From Sphingopyxis sp. H053 (lineage in GTDB: Bacteria; Pseudomonadota; Alphaproteobacteria; Sphingomonadales; Sphingomonadaceae): 64,000 bases of DNA. The stretch's first letter is position 1. Each line of letters opens with the position of its first letter. The position numbers and the translations under genes are program-made. Positions 9,958-18,070 of this stretch are shown here, piece by piece. Below the pieces are notes generated by a model, which saw nothing but the letters and a program-made list of their open reading frames with translations, made no database searches and was not told the origin of the DNA. The DNA is taken from assembly GCF_001468225.1 (NCBI RefSeq), contig NZ_LNRU01000001.1, positions 124,001-188,000 of the forward strand, written 5' to 3'.

Positions 9958-9986
9958 AGGGCTTCACCCTGTGGTGGAGCCCTTTT
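9958..9986 (+). terminator. Intrinsic terminator
   Basis: AGGGCTTCACC (9958-9968), loop CTGT, GGTGGAGCCCT (9973-9983) and a TTTT run give a strong 11-bp hairpin on the plus strand. It lies 160 nt after the exported-protein gene and just before the convergent glutathione transferase stop. The 9799-9957 stretch has no coding region I can support; it may be 3' UTR or a small RNA ending at this terminator. Confidence 0.65.
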
Positions 9987-9989
9987 GCG

Positions 9990-10613
9990 TCAGGCTGCGG
10001 CTTTTTGCCGCGCGCGGGCGCTGCGGAAACCTTCGCGCGCCGTGCAGCGGGCCAGCCAAGCCTTTGTCGCATCGCCCAGCACATCGCCGGCGCCCAATGT
10101 CGTCGCGAGGAAGGCGGCATAGCCGATCACGATATCGGCGATGGTGAAACGCCTCGCGACGAGCCACTCGCGCCCGTCGCCCAGCGCCGCCTCGATGCTC
10201 TTGGCGCGGCCGCCGAAGAAGGCTTTGTAATCATCGACCGCCTGTGCAAGCCGACGCTCCTCGGGCTCGACGCGCGTATAGCGGATCATGATCGCGAGCG
10301 GGAAGGTCAGGGTCGCGTCGCTGCGGTGCAGCCAGTTGCGCCACGCCCAATAATCGGCCTCGTCGCGGCGCACCTCGAGCGGCGTGCCCTCGGCGATCCG
10401 CTCGCAGATCGCCGCCGATTCGGTCATCAGCTGCCCGTCCTCGACCCAGCCGGGAATCGTCATCAGCGGATTGACCGCGCGATAGTCGGGTTCGAACGCG
10501 CGCGGCGGGAATTTGAGCAGCCTGAGGTCGACGTCGATCCCGGCTTCCTCGACCGCCCACAGGCAGCGCAAAGAGCGGGCGTCGGGGCAGTGATAGAGAA
10601 TGGGAAGCGTCAT
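9990..10613 (-). CDS. Glutathione S-transferase family protein
   Basis: 207-aa GST. The N-terminal thioredoxin-like domain (about 1-78) has LYHCPDARSLRCLWAVEEAGID, NPLMTIPGW and the glutathione-binding MTESAAICERIAE; the C-terminal helical domain has the conserved FTIADIVIGYA. The ATG at 10613 overlaps the stop of the upstream EamA gene by 4 nt, so the two are co-translated. Likely cytosolic detoxification or thioether chemistry; the substrate is unknown. Confidence 0.9.
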   Translation of the reverse strand: MTLPILYHCPDARSLRCLWAVEEAGIDVDLRLLKFPPRAFEPDYRAVNPLMTIPGWVEDGQLMTESAAICERIAEGTPLEVRRDEADYWAWRNWLHRSDATLTFPLAIMIRYTRVEPEERRLAQAVDDYKAFFGGRAKSIEAALGDGREWLVARRFTIADIVIGYAAFLATTLGAGDVLGDATKAWLARCTAREGFRSARARQKAAA

Positions 10614-11554
10614 GCGGCAACCTCCTTCGGTCGGTCGATATGGCGGCGGTGCTCGCGCCAGGCGATGAACAGGCCCGACGCGATGATCAACGGCGCGCCG
10701 ACCCACGTCGTGTCGGCGGGCAAAGTTCCGAAGAACCACCAGCCCGCGGCGATCGCCCACAGCAGGCTCGAATAATCCATCGGGATTACGACCGATACGG
10801 GCGCAAGGCGCAGCGCGCCGGTCAGCGACATCTGGACGACCGCGCCGAGAAAGCCGAGCCCGATCAGCAATAGCCATTCATGGCCGTCGTGCGGGGTGAT
10901 GACGAAGGGCAGGGCGATGCCGAGTGGGATCATCGACAACAGGCTGAACCAGAAGACGATCGTCCCCGCATTTTCGGTGCGGCCAAGGTCGCGCACGGCA
11001 ATGGTGATCAGCGCGGTCATAATCGCGCCTGTGAGCGCGACGATCGTGCCGAGGCCGTGCGTGCCGCCGAATCCGCCCGCGAAGCTCGAAATCGGATCGA
11101 GCACGACGAGGACGCCGATAAAGCCGACGATCACCGCGCTCCATCGCTGCCACCCCGTCGCCTCGCCGAGGATCAGCGCGGCGAAGATGACGGCAAAGAT
11201 CGGCACCGACAGGCTGATCGTCGTCGCCTCGGCCATCGGCAGCAGGATCATCGCGCCGAAATTGCACGCCATCCCGGTCAGCCCCATCAGCATCCGCCGC
11301 GCGTGCGCGCCGATCCGCTGCGTCTTGAGCGACGACAGCCCGCTCGTCGCCTGGACCCAGAGCAGCAGGAAAGGCAGAACGAGCGCTTGCCGCCAGAACA
11401 GGCTTTCGACGATATGGATGCCCGCGGCGTCGATATATTTCACGAGCACGAACATCAGCGACAGGCTGACCATCGCGAGCAGCCGCAGTCCGATGCCGCC
11501 CAGATAATTCTGCGGGGGCCCGTCGGGCGGGGCAGGGGACGGCGCGGCGCTCAT
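10610..11554 (-). CDS. EamA/DMT-family transporter
   Basis: 314-aa inner-membrane protein with about ten hydrophobic helices in two EamA repeats (about 25-155 and 170-300). FKY-like VKYIDAAGIHIVESLFWRQ, PLAEATTISLSVPIFAVIFAALILGE and the second-repeat MDYSSLLWAIAAGWWFFG fit the drug/metabolite transporter superfamily. The substrate is not predictable. First gene of a two-gene operon with the glutathione transferase. Confidence 0.88.
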   Translation of the reverse strand: MSAAPSPAPPDGPPQNYLGGIGLRLLAMVSLSLMFVLVKYIDAAGIHIVESLFWRQALVLPFLLLWVQATSGLSSLKTQRIGAHARRMLMGLTGMACNFGAMILLPMAEATTISLSVPIFAVIFAALILGEATGWQRWSAVIVGFIGVLVVLDPISSFAGGFGGTHGLGTIVALTGAIMTALITIAVRDLGRTENAGTIVFWFSLLSMIPLGIALPFVITPHDGHEWLLLIGLGFLGAVVQMSLTGALRLAPVSVVIPMDYSSLLWAIAAGWWFFGTLPADTTWVGAPLIIASGLFIAWREHRRHIDRPKEVAA

Positions 11555-11646
11555 GCGAAATTGCGCATATCAGCCCGGCCCGCCCGCGCAACCCGTGATC
11601 CCTCTTGCCCCGCCTCTCCAATCCGGCTAGTGGCGCACTCCGGCCT

Positions 11647-11722
11647 AGGGGTATAGCTCAGTTGGTAGAGCATCGGTCTCCAAAACCGAGGGTCGTAGGT
11701 TCGAGTCCTACTGCCCCTGCCA
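11647..11722 (+). tRNA. tRNA-Trp (anticodon CCA)
   Basis: 76-nt cloverleaf. Acceptor stem AGGGGTA pairs with TGCCCCT, the D-arm is TAGCTCAGTTGGTAGAGCA, anticodon stem TCGGT/ACCGA encloses loop CTCCAAA with CCA at 11680-11682, and the T-arm contains GGTTCGAGTCC. The genomic sequence encodes the terminal CCA. No integrase or direct repeat of the 3' end is seen nearby. Confidence 0.97.
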
Positions 11723-11734
11723 GGCCGCCAAAAA

Positions 11735-11810
11735 GAGGCCACGTCCTCGCCCGCGCGCTGTGCGGGCTTGCAAGTCCGGGACGGCCCGGCAGCCTTTGAA
11801 GGAGGCTGTC
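11735..11810 (+). promoter_or_regulatory. Structured RNA leader, copy 1, before the SMR exporter (candidate riboswitch)
   Basis: Four elements in order: (A) GAGGCCACGTCCTC at 11735-11748, a 4-bp hairpin; (B) a hairpin GCCCGC/GCGGGC at 11749-11767; (C) CCGGGACGGCCCGG at 11776-11789, a 5-bp stem with an ACGG tetraloop; (D) AGCCT/AGGCT at 11791-11807, which encloses the Shine-Dalgarno AAGGAGG. Elements A and C recur exactly at 12151-12220. Hairpin C has the ACGR-loop form of guanidine-II (mini-ykkC) hairpins, which fits the guanidinium-type exporter downstream, but element A lacks the second ACGR loop, so the class is unsure. Confidence 0.6.
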
Positions 11811-12131
11811 ATGGCCTGGATATATTTGACGATTGCCGGAATTTTCGAAATCATATGGGCCTATTCGATGAAGCAGTCGGAGGGCTTCACGCGCCCCGGC
11901 GCGACCGCCATTACGCTCGTCGCGATGATAATAAGCTTCGCCCTGCTATCGCTGTCGATGAAATCGCTGCCGCTGGGGACCGCCTATACGATCTGGACCG
12001 GGATCGGCGCGGTCGGCGCCTTTCTGGTCGGCATCTTCGTGCTTGGCGAACAGGCGAATGCGATGCGGATTACCGCCGCGCTGCTGATCGTCAGCGGGCT
12101 GGTGATGATGAAGCTGTCCGCGCCCGCCTGA
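11811..12131 (+). CDS. Small multidrug resistance exporter, Gdx/SugE-type
   Basis: 106-aa inner-membrane protein with four helices that works as a dual-topology dimer, exchanging protons for a cation. The essential Glu is E13 in AGIFEIIWAYSMK, and WTGIGAVGAFLVGI and NAMRITAALLIVSGLVMMKL match the Gdx (SugE) guanidinium-exporter branch better than the EmrE polyaromatic-cation branch. ATG 11811 is chosen because AAGGAGG at 11799-11805 is 5 nt upstream; an in-frame GTG at 11760 lies inside the structured leader. Confidence 0.9.
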   Translation: MAWIYLTIAGIFEIIWAYSMKQSEGFTRPGATAITLVAMIISFALLSLSMKSLPLGTAYTIWTGIGAVGAFLVGIFVLGEQANAMRITAALLIVSGLVMMKLSAPA

Positions 12132-12150
12132 CCGGCGCACCATAACCGGC

Positions 12151-12241
12151 GAGGCCACGTCCTCCCCGGCGCATCCGGCCCAAGGGGCGGTGCGCCGGCA
12201 TCAGGTCCGGGACGGCCCGGCGACTTCCAAGGGAGGCCGCC
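12151..12241 (+). promoter_or_regulatory. Structured RNA leader, copy 2, before nuoA (candidate riboswitch)
   Basis: Second copy of the leader at 11735-11810. Element A is identical over 14 nt (12151-12164) and the CCGGGACGGCCCGG hairpin is identical (12207-12220). The intervening hairpin is different in sequence and longer (CCGGCGCA at 12166-12173 with TGCGCCGG at 12191-12198), which is covariation-like support for an RNA structure. CTTC/GGAG at 12224-12235 again covers the Shine-Dalgarno AAGGGAGG, 5 nt from the GTG start of nuoA. Confidence 0.6.
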
Positions 12242-12658
12242 GTGCTGTCCAAATCCGTGTCTGGCGTGAATGTGGGATCGTCATCCGCGCTGTTGATCGA
12301 ATATCTTCCGATCCTGATTTTTATGGGCGTCGCGCTGGCGCTGTCGCTTCTGTTCGTCTTCCTGCCGATGGCGGTGTCGCGCTTCACTGGAACCCACGCC
12401 CCGGATAGCGAAAAGCTTTCGGAATATGAATGCGGCTTTCCCGCCTTCGAGGCGCCGCGCAAGCCGTTCGACGTCCGCTTCTATCTTGTCGCGATCCTGT
12501 TCATCATTTTCGACCTCGAGGCCGCCTTCCTCTTTCCCTGGGCGGTGGTCGTCGACGACCTCGGCTGGGAAGCGTGGGGCGCGATGATGGTCTTTTTGGG
12601 CATTTTGACGATCGGGTTCATCTACGAATGGAAGAAGGGCGCGCTCGACTGGGATTAG
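12242..12658 (+). CDS. nuoA: NADH-quinone oxidoreductase subunit A, without other nuo genes nearby
   Basis: 138-aa membrane subunit of complex I with three helices. [42 protein letters not shown] is the diagnostic block, with the acidic residues and the loop Cys retained. GTG 12242 is used because AAGGGAGG lies 5 nt upstream. No nuoB follows: the next gene is nagE on the other strand, 27 nt away. Either the rest of complex I is elsewhere or this is an extra NuoA. Confidence 0.92.
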   Translation: MLSKSVSGVNVGSSSALLIEYLPILIFMGVALALSLLFVFLPMAVSRFTGTHAPDSEKLSEYECGFPAFEAPRKPFDVRFYLVAILFIIFDLEAAFLFPWAVVVDDLGWEAWGAMMVFLGILTIGFIYEWKKGALDWD

Positions 12659-12685
12659 CCAGGACGGGAAGGCGCCCGCCCTATG

Positions 12686-14368
12686 TCATAGCAGGATGTG
12701 ACAGATGTCGGGTCGCGGGCGGACGATGCCGTGCGTGATCCGGGCGAGCGCGCCTTCGTCGACGCGCCCCGCATCGGCGAGCTCGACCCGGAAGCGGCCG
12801 TGAAGCGCGTGGACCGTGCGAACATTGGCGTCGCCGCCGAGCGCGCCGACGATTTCCGCCGGGAGCCCCGAGGCGTCGGTGCCGCCGGCTATCACCGGGG
12901 TCAGCGTCGCCGCCGCCGCGGCGCCGCTCCACGCCAGGGCGCCGCGGATTTCCTCGGCGACCAGGTCGGCGATCGGCCCGAGAACCACCTGTGCGGCCTT
13001 TTCGGACGGACGGATGATACCGCGCGCGCCGAGTGATGTTAGCGCGTCGTCGTCGATCGCTTGGCTGTCGGCGACGATCAGGCGCAGGCGTGTGGTACAG
13101 GCATCGACGCTGACCAGATTGGCCGCGCCGCCGAGCGCCGCGACAAATGCTCCGCCGCGCGCACCGCCTGCCGATTGGGTGGCGGTTTCGGCGACCACAC
13201 CCTTTTCGCGTCCCGGCGTCGCGAGGTCGAAACGGCGGATGAAGAAACGGAACAGGCCGTAATAGAGCGCGGCGTAGGCCGCCCCCACGGGCAGCAGCAT
13301 CCATGGCCGCGTCGCGAGACTGAAGTTCAGCACATAATCGAACAGCCCGGCCGAAAAGCCGAAGCCGAGCTTGACGTCGAGCGCGTTCATCAGCGCCATC
13401 GAGACGCCCGTCAACAGCGCGTGGATCGCATAGAGCAGCGGCGCGACGAACATGAAGGTGAACTCGATCGGTTCGGTCACCCCGGTCAGAAAGCTGGTGA
13501 AGGCAAGGCTGAAGAGCATGCCGCCGACCGCCTTGCGTCGTTCGGGCCGCGCCTCGTGATACATGGCGAGGCACGCGGCGGGCAGGCCGAACATCATTAC
13601 CGGGAAGAAACCCGACATGAACGCGCCCGCATTGGGATCGCCCGCAAAGAAGCGGCGAAGGTCGCCCGTCGCGCCCCCGAAATCGCCGACGAGGAACCAG
13701 GCGGCGTTGTTGATGATGTGGTGGAGCCCAGTGACGATCAGCAAACGGTTGAGCGCGCCATAGACGAAGAGACCGGCGCTGCCGCTTTCGACCACGGTGC
13801 GGCTCGCGGTATCGATCGCGCCGCTGATATGCGCATAGCCATAGCCGACGACGGCGGCGAGCAGCAGCCCCGCGACCCCGCTGGCGATCGGGACAAAGCG
13901 CCGGCCGCCGAAGAAGGCGAGATATTCGGGAAGCGCGATCGTTGCGAAGCGGTTGTAGAAATTGCCGCCGATGAGGCCGGACAATATTCCTATGGGCACC
14001 TCGAGCTTGTCGATCTGGGTAAGCGCCCAATTCTTCGCGGCCAGCGCCGCCGCCGCCTCGGGCAAACCCGCGCCAATATCGGGGGGTGCCGTCAGGAATG
14101 TCTGCGCGCCGGTCGTGGTGACGAGGTAGCAGACCACGCCCGCGAGCGCCGCGGCGCCATTGCCGTCGCGCGCAAAGCCCACCGCGACGCCGATGGCGAA
14201 CAGGATGCCCAGATTTTCGAAGATCGCGGCGCCCGCCGCCGAGATGAAGGCGATATCGAGCAGGTCGGGCTGGCCGATACGCAGCAGCAGACCGGCGATC
14301 GGCAGCACCGCGATCGGCAGCATCAGCGCGCGGCCGAGCGGCTGGAGCGTTTCGAGAATTTTCCTCAT
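12686..14368 (-). CDS. nagE: N-acetylglucosamine-specific PTS enzyme IIBC
   Basis: 560-aa transporter that imports and phosphorylates GlcNAc. The IIC domain (about 1-385) has ten or so membrane segments with PIAVLPIAGLLLRIGQ, GLHHIINNAAWF and the GVTEPIEFTFMFVAPLLYAIH substrate-loop signature. The IIB domain (about 420-495) carries the phosphorylated Cys in DACTTRLRL. A short C-terminal stretch (about 500-560) resembles a second IIB-like fold without the Cys. No IIA is attached; it is supplied by the fusion protein upstream. The ATG overlaps the ptsA-like stop by 4 nt. Confidence 0.92.
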   Translation of the reverse strand: MRKILETLQPLGRALMLPIAVLPIAGLLLRIGQPDLLDIAFISAAGAAIFENLGILFAIGVAVGFARDGNGAAALAGVVCYLVTTTGAQTFLTAPPDIGAGLPEAAAALAAKNWALTQIDKLEVPIGILSGLIGGNFYNRFATIALPEYLAFFGGRRFVPIASGVAGLLLAAVVGYGYAHISGAIDTASRTVVESGSAGLFVYGALNRLLIVTGLHHIINNAAWFLVGDFGGATGDLRRFFAGDPNAGAFMSGFFPVMMFGLPAACLAMYHEARPERRKAVGGMLFSLAFTSFLTGVTEPIEFTFMFVAPLLYAIHALLTGVSMALMNALDVKLGFGFSAGLFDYVLNFSLATRPWMLLPVGAAYAALYYGLFRFFIRRFDLATPGREKGVVAETATQSAGGARGGAFVAALGGAANLVSVDACTTRLRLIVADSQAIDDDALTSLGARGIIRPSEKAAQVVLGPIADLVAEEIRGALAWSGAAAAATLTPVIAGGTDASGLPAEIVGALGGDANVRTVHALHGRFRVELADAGRVDEGALARITHGIVRPRPDICHILL

Positions 14369-16854
14369 CGCCGTGTCTCCTCGAATGCGCGGGCGAGCGC
14401 GCGAACCTCGGCCGCCGATTTGCATTGCAGCGCGAGCTCGGCATGCGCGCGTGCTTCGATCAGGGTCAGTCCGCGCACGATCTGCTTTGCCTCGGCGACG
14501 AAGCCGGGGACCGCCGAGAGTTCGGTGGCGCCGAGCCCGACAAGGATCGGCAGCGCCGCAGGATCCGAGGCGAGCCCGCCGCATACGCCGACCCAGCGCC
14601 CACGCGCGGTGGCGAGGCGGCAGGTCTCGCCGATCATGCGCAGCACCGCGGGGTGCATCGCGTCGACCCCCGCGGCGACCGCGGGATTGCCGCGGTCCAT
14701 CGCGAGCACATATTGGGTAAGATCGTTGGTTCCGATCGACAGGAAATCGGCCTCGGCGGCGAGCAGGTCGGCGGTCATCGCCGCCGCCGGGGTTTCGACC
14801 ATCACGCCGACCTCGACCGGCGACGCGATCCCCATTTCGCCGCGCAGCCGCTCGATGAGTGCGCGGACTTGCCGCAGCTCATCGAGGTTCGCGACCATCG
14901 GAATCATGATCTTGCACTGGCTGACGGGCTCGACGCGCAGGATGGCGCGAAGCTGCGTTTCGAGCAGCGCCGGATGCGCGAGCGCGACGCGGATGCCGCG
15001 CTGGCCGAGCGCCGGATTTTCCTCGGCATCGATCGGAATATAGGCGGCGGGCTTGTCGCCGCCGATGTCGAGCAGGCGAATGATGACGGGCGTGCCCGCC
15101 AGTGCGTCGGCGATGCCTTGATAGGCGGCGTGCTGCTCATCCTCCGACGGCGCGGTATCGCGGTCGAGGAAGAGGAACTCGCTGCGGACGAGCCCCGATC
15201 CCTCGGCGCCCTGTGCGGCGGCAAGTATGGCGTCTTCGACCGTGCCGATATTGGCGAAGATTTCGATGCGCGTGCCGTCGGCGGTCTGGCAAGCGTCCTT
15301 CGCTGCCGCCTGCGCGGCCTCGCGCCGCGCATCGCGTTTCGCGAGGCGGGCCGTAAACGCATCGGCGTCGGCTGCCGAAGGGTTGGCTGTGACATGCCCC
15401 ATCTCGGCATCGAGCAGCAGCGGCGCACCGGCGGCAACCGCACCCAGCGCATCACCCATCGCGACGAGCGCGGGAAGGCCCATGCCCGCGCAGAGGATCG
15501 CGACGTGCGAGGTCGGCCCGCCGCGCGCGAGGCAGATGCCGGCGGGTTTCGCGCCTGCGAGCGTCACGAGCTGCGACGGCAGAAGGTCTTCGGCAACCAC
15601 GATCGCCCCGGCCGGAATGGCATTGCCGTCGAGCGGGGTGCCTGTCAGCGCCGACAGCAATTGACGCTCGATATCGATCAGGTCGTCGATGCGTTCGATC
15701 AGATGCGCGTTGCCCGTCGCGCGGATCGCATCGACCTGATCGTGGATCGCGCCGCGCCACGCAAAGCCCGCGCTTCGTCCCTCGGCGATGCGTTTCTCCG
15801 CGCCCGCAAGCAGTTCTGGATCGTCGATCAGCGCAAGATGCGCGTGCATGACCGCCGCGACGCTGCCGTCCGCGCTGTCGGCGCGCTTTGCAATCTGCCC
15901 GCGAACCTCGCTCCGTGCCGCCAGCAGCGCGGCGCGTTCCTCGGGGGCGCCGGTGCCATCGCGCGCGACCGCAATCTCGGCCTGCCGCAACCGCGCCGCC
16001 GGACCCATCGCGAGCCCGGGCGAGGCGATCACGCCCCCGATCTGTCCCGCGCGCAGCACCTGCTCGTGGATTGCCGCGACCGATGTCGCTGGCGGCACAG
16101 TTTCGCCCATATCGGTCGCAAGCAGCGCCACGACGGCGGCGAGCGCCGCCTCGGCATCGTCGCCGCGCGCCTGCACCACAACCTCGTCGCCAAAGCCTGT
16201 GCCGAGCGCGAGCAGCGCCACGGTGCTGCGCGCATCGCCGCGCTTGTCGCCGTTCAGCAGATGCACGTCGGCCTCGAACCGCCGTGCCGTCTCGCCGATC
16301 CGCGCGGCGGGGCGCGCGTGGATGCCGTGCGGCAGCGACAGCGTTACCGCCTGTTCGACCACCGTGCCGTCGTCCGACCGGCGGCGCGCCTCGGCCTGTA
16401 CCGGGACCAATGTCATCAGCGCTTCGCAAGCGCCGATCGCGCAATCGACGGTGCGGCGGCTGATCGCAAAAGCCTCGGCATTGGTAACGATCACCGGGGT
16501 GATCAGGCTGGTCGCGGCGAGCGCGACGGCGTCGAGATCGAAGCGGATCAGCGGATCGCCGCGCGACACCTTGTCGCCGACCCTGACGAGCGGGGTGAAA
16601 CCTTCGCCCTTCAGCATCACCGTATCGAGCCCGATATGGATCAGTATCTCGGCGCCCTCGGCGCTGCGCAGCGAAATCGCGTGGCCCGCGTCGTGAAGCG
16701 TCACCACCTCGCCGTCGAAAGGCGCGACGACAGTATCGCCGAGCGGCTGGATCGCGACGCCGTCGCCCATCATGCGCTGGGCAAAGACGGGGTCGGGGAC
16801 GCTGTCCAGCGTCGTCGCCCAGCCTCTGAGCGGAGAGGTGATGATCAAGCTCAT
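14365..16854 (-). CDS. PTS fusion protein IIA(Glc-type)-HPr-enzyme I
   Basis: 829-aa protein combining the soluble parts of a sugar PTS. IIA occupies about 1-150 with active His73 (ILIHIGLD), HPr about 165-255 with His179 (GIHARPAA), and enzyme I about 270-829 with phospho-His450 (GGPTSHVAIL), the PEP-binding RSEFLFLDRD and the C-terminal Cys in GVCGGLASDPAA. It would carry phosphate from PEP to NagE without separate carriers. ATG 16854 starts the IIA domain directly; codons upstream add 31 unrelated residues. The gene sits between nagA and nagE in one operon. Confidence 0.93.
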   Translation of the reverse strand: MSLIITSPLRGWATTLDSVPDPVFAQRMMGDGVAIQPLGDTVVAPFDGEVVTLHDAGHAISLRSAEGAEILIHIGLDTVMLKGEGFTPLVRVGDKVSRGDPLIRFDLDAVALAATSLITPVIVTNAEAFAISRRTVDCAIGACEALMTLVPVQAEARRRSDDGTVVEQAVTLSLPHGIHARPAARIGETARRFEADVHLLNGDKRGDARSTVALLALGTGFGDEVVVQARGDDAEAALAAVVALLATDMGETVPPATSVAAIHEQVLRAGQIGGVIASPGLAMGPAARLRQAEIAVARDGTGAPEERAALLAARSEVRGQIAKRADSADGSVAAVMHAHLALIDDPELLAGAEKRIAEGRSAGFAWRGAIHDQVDAIRATGNAHLIERIDDLIDIERQLLSALTGTPLDGNAIPAGAIVVAEDLLPSQLVTLAGAKPAGICLARGGPTSHVAILCAGMGLPALVAMGDALGAVAAGAPLLLDAEMGHVTANPSAADADAFTARLAKRDARREAAQAAAKDACQTADGTRIEIFANIGTVEDAILAAAQGAEGSGLVRSEFLFLDRDTAPSEDEQHAAYQGIADALAGTPVIIRLLDIGGDKPAAYIPIDAEENPALGQRGIRVALAHPALLETQLRAILRVEPVSQCKIMIPMVANLDELRQVRALIERLRGEMGIASPVEVGVMVETPAAAMTADLLAAEADFLSIGTNDLTQYVLAMDRGNPAVAAGVDAMHPAVLRMIGETCRLATARGRWVGVCGGLASDPAALPILVGLGATELSAVPGFVAEAKQIVRGLTLIEARAHAELALQCKSAAEVRALARAFEETRR

Positions 16855-16903
16855 CGGCTTATTCCCCAAAACTTTCGCCGCTTGTTGTAATGCGGCTTGT
16901 TTA

Positions 16904-18070
16904 TCATTGTGCGGCGTGGACAAGGTCCGATGCGGTTTCCGGAACAACGCGCCCGCCGATCCATGTGGCGCGCGGCGCGAGTTCGGCGCTCAGCCACACC
17001 CAGTCGGCGCGCTGCCCGGCCGCGATCGCGCCGATGCTGTCCTGGAGCGACAGGAAAGCGGCGGGTGTCGCGCTCGCCATGGCCGACACATCGGGGACCG
17101 AAAGCCCCGTCACCTCGACCGTCTTGCGCAGCGCCGACGCCATGTCGAGGTGCGTGCCCGCGAGCGTGCCGTCTTCGAAGATGCAGACGCCGTCCTTCAC
17201 CGCGATGCGCTTGCCCTGCAGCGTGAATTCGCTGACGTCGGTGCCCACGCTCGGCATCGCATCGGTGACCAGCATGATGCGATCCTTGCCCTTCGCATGG
17301 ACCGCCAGCCGCACGACCGCGGGGTGCAGATGGACGTCGTCGACGATCAGCCCGCACCAGCTATCGGAGTCGAACGCCGCGCCGACCGCGCCCGGATTGC
17401 GGTGATGCAGCGGCGACATCGCGTTGAACAAATGCGTGAAGCCGGAGAGTCCCGCGCCGATCGCGCGCTGCGCTTCGTCATAGGTCGCATCGCTATGCCC
17501 CGCGCTGACGATCACCCCGTGGCGGACGAGCGTGCGGATGTCGTCCTCGTCGCAGAGTTCGGGCGCCAGCGTCAGCATCACGCGTCCGCGGTGCGGCGCG
17601 GTGAGCGTCGCGAGGATGGCGTCGTCGAGGCGGCGAATCCGATGCGCCTCGTGGATGCCGCGCTTCACCTCATTGATGAACGGGCCTTCGATATGGATGC
17701 CGACGACGCCCGGAACCCCTTGCTCGATCGCGGCATCGACCGCGGCGAGCGCGGCGGCGATCTGCGCCGGCGTGTCGCTGATCAGCGTCGGAAGGAAGGC
17801 GGTGGTGCCATAGCGCGCATGCGCGGCGCCGATCGCCGCGATCGCCTCGACATCGACCTGGTCGTTGAACAACACCCCGCCGCCGCCATTGACCTGCGTG
17901 TCGACGAAGCCGGGGAGGAGCCAGCCGCCGTCCAGATCGATCTCCCGGTATGCGGGCGTGTCGGCCGTGAGTGTGACGGCAGTGACGGTGCCGTCGGCGA
18001 CGGCGATGTCCACCGCGCCAACGACACCGCCCGGCAGTGCGACCCGGCCGTTATGGAAACGAAAGATCAT
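16904..18070 (-). CDS. nagA: N-acetylglucosamine-6-phosphate deacetylase
   Basis: 388-aa amidohydrolase that converts GlcNAc-6-P to glucosamine-6-P and acetate in the cytosol. Motifs are GFVDTQVNGGGGVLFND, HIEGPFINEVKRGIHEAH, SAGHSDATYDEA, THLFNAMSPLHHRNPG and the catalytic Asp in LVTDAMPSVG. Length is normal. It starts inside the SIS-deaminase gene (4-nt overlap) and is followed by the PTS fusion gene. Confidence 0.95.
   Translation of the reverse strand: MIFRFHNGRVALPGGVVGAVDIAVADGTVTAVTLTADTPAYREIDLDGGWLLPGFVDTQVNGGGGVLFNDQVDVEAIAAIGAAHARYGTTAFLPTLISDTPAQIAAALAAVDAAIEQGVPGVVGIHIEGPFINEVKRGIHEAHRIRRLDDAILATLTAPHRGRVMLTLAPELCDEDDIRTLVRHGVIVSAGHSDATYDEAQRAIGAGLSGFTHLFNAMSPLHHRNPGAVGAAFDSDSWCGLIVDDVHLHPAVVRLAVHAKGKDRIMLVTDAMPSVGTDVSEFTLQGKRIAVKDGVCIFEDGTLAGTHLDMASALRKTVEVTGLSVPDVSAMASATPAAFLSLQDSIGAIAAGQRADWVWLSAELAPRATWIGGRVVPETASDLVHAAQ

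Noticed and set aside
11647..11722. tRNA-Trp as an attachment site for an integrated element
   Set aside because: No integrase, no repeat of the tRNA 3' end and no change of gene style downstream.
12686..14584. Longer nagE starting at 14584
   Set aside because: The extra 72 codons overlap the enzyme I coding region in another frame; ATG 14368 overlaps its stop by 4 nt and begins the standard IIC N-terminus.
14425..16890. Open frame of 821 codons on the plus strand opposite the PTS fusion gene
   Set aside because: Antisense shadow. The minus strand encodes three intact PTS domains with active-site His residues, while the plus-strand translation is low-complexity and Arg-rich.
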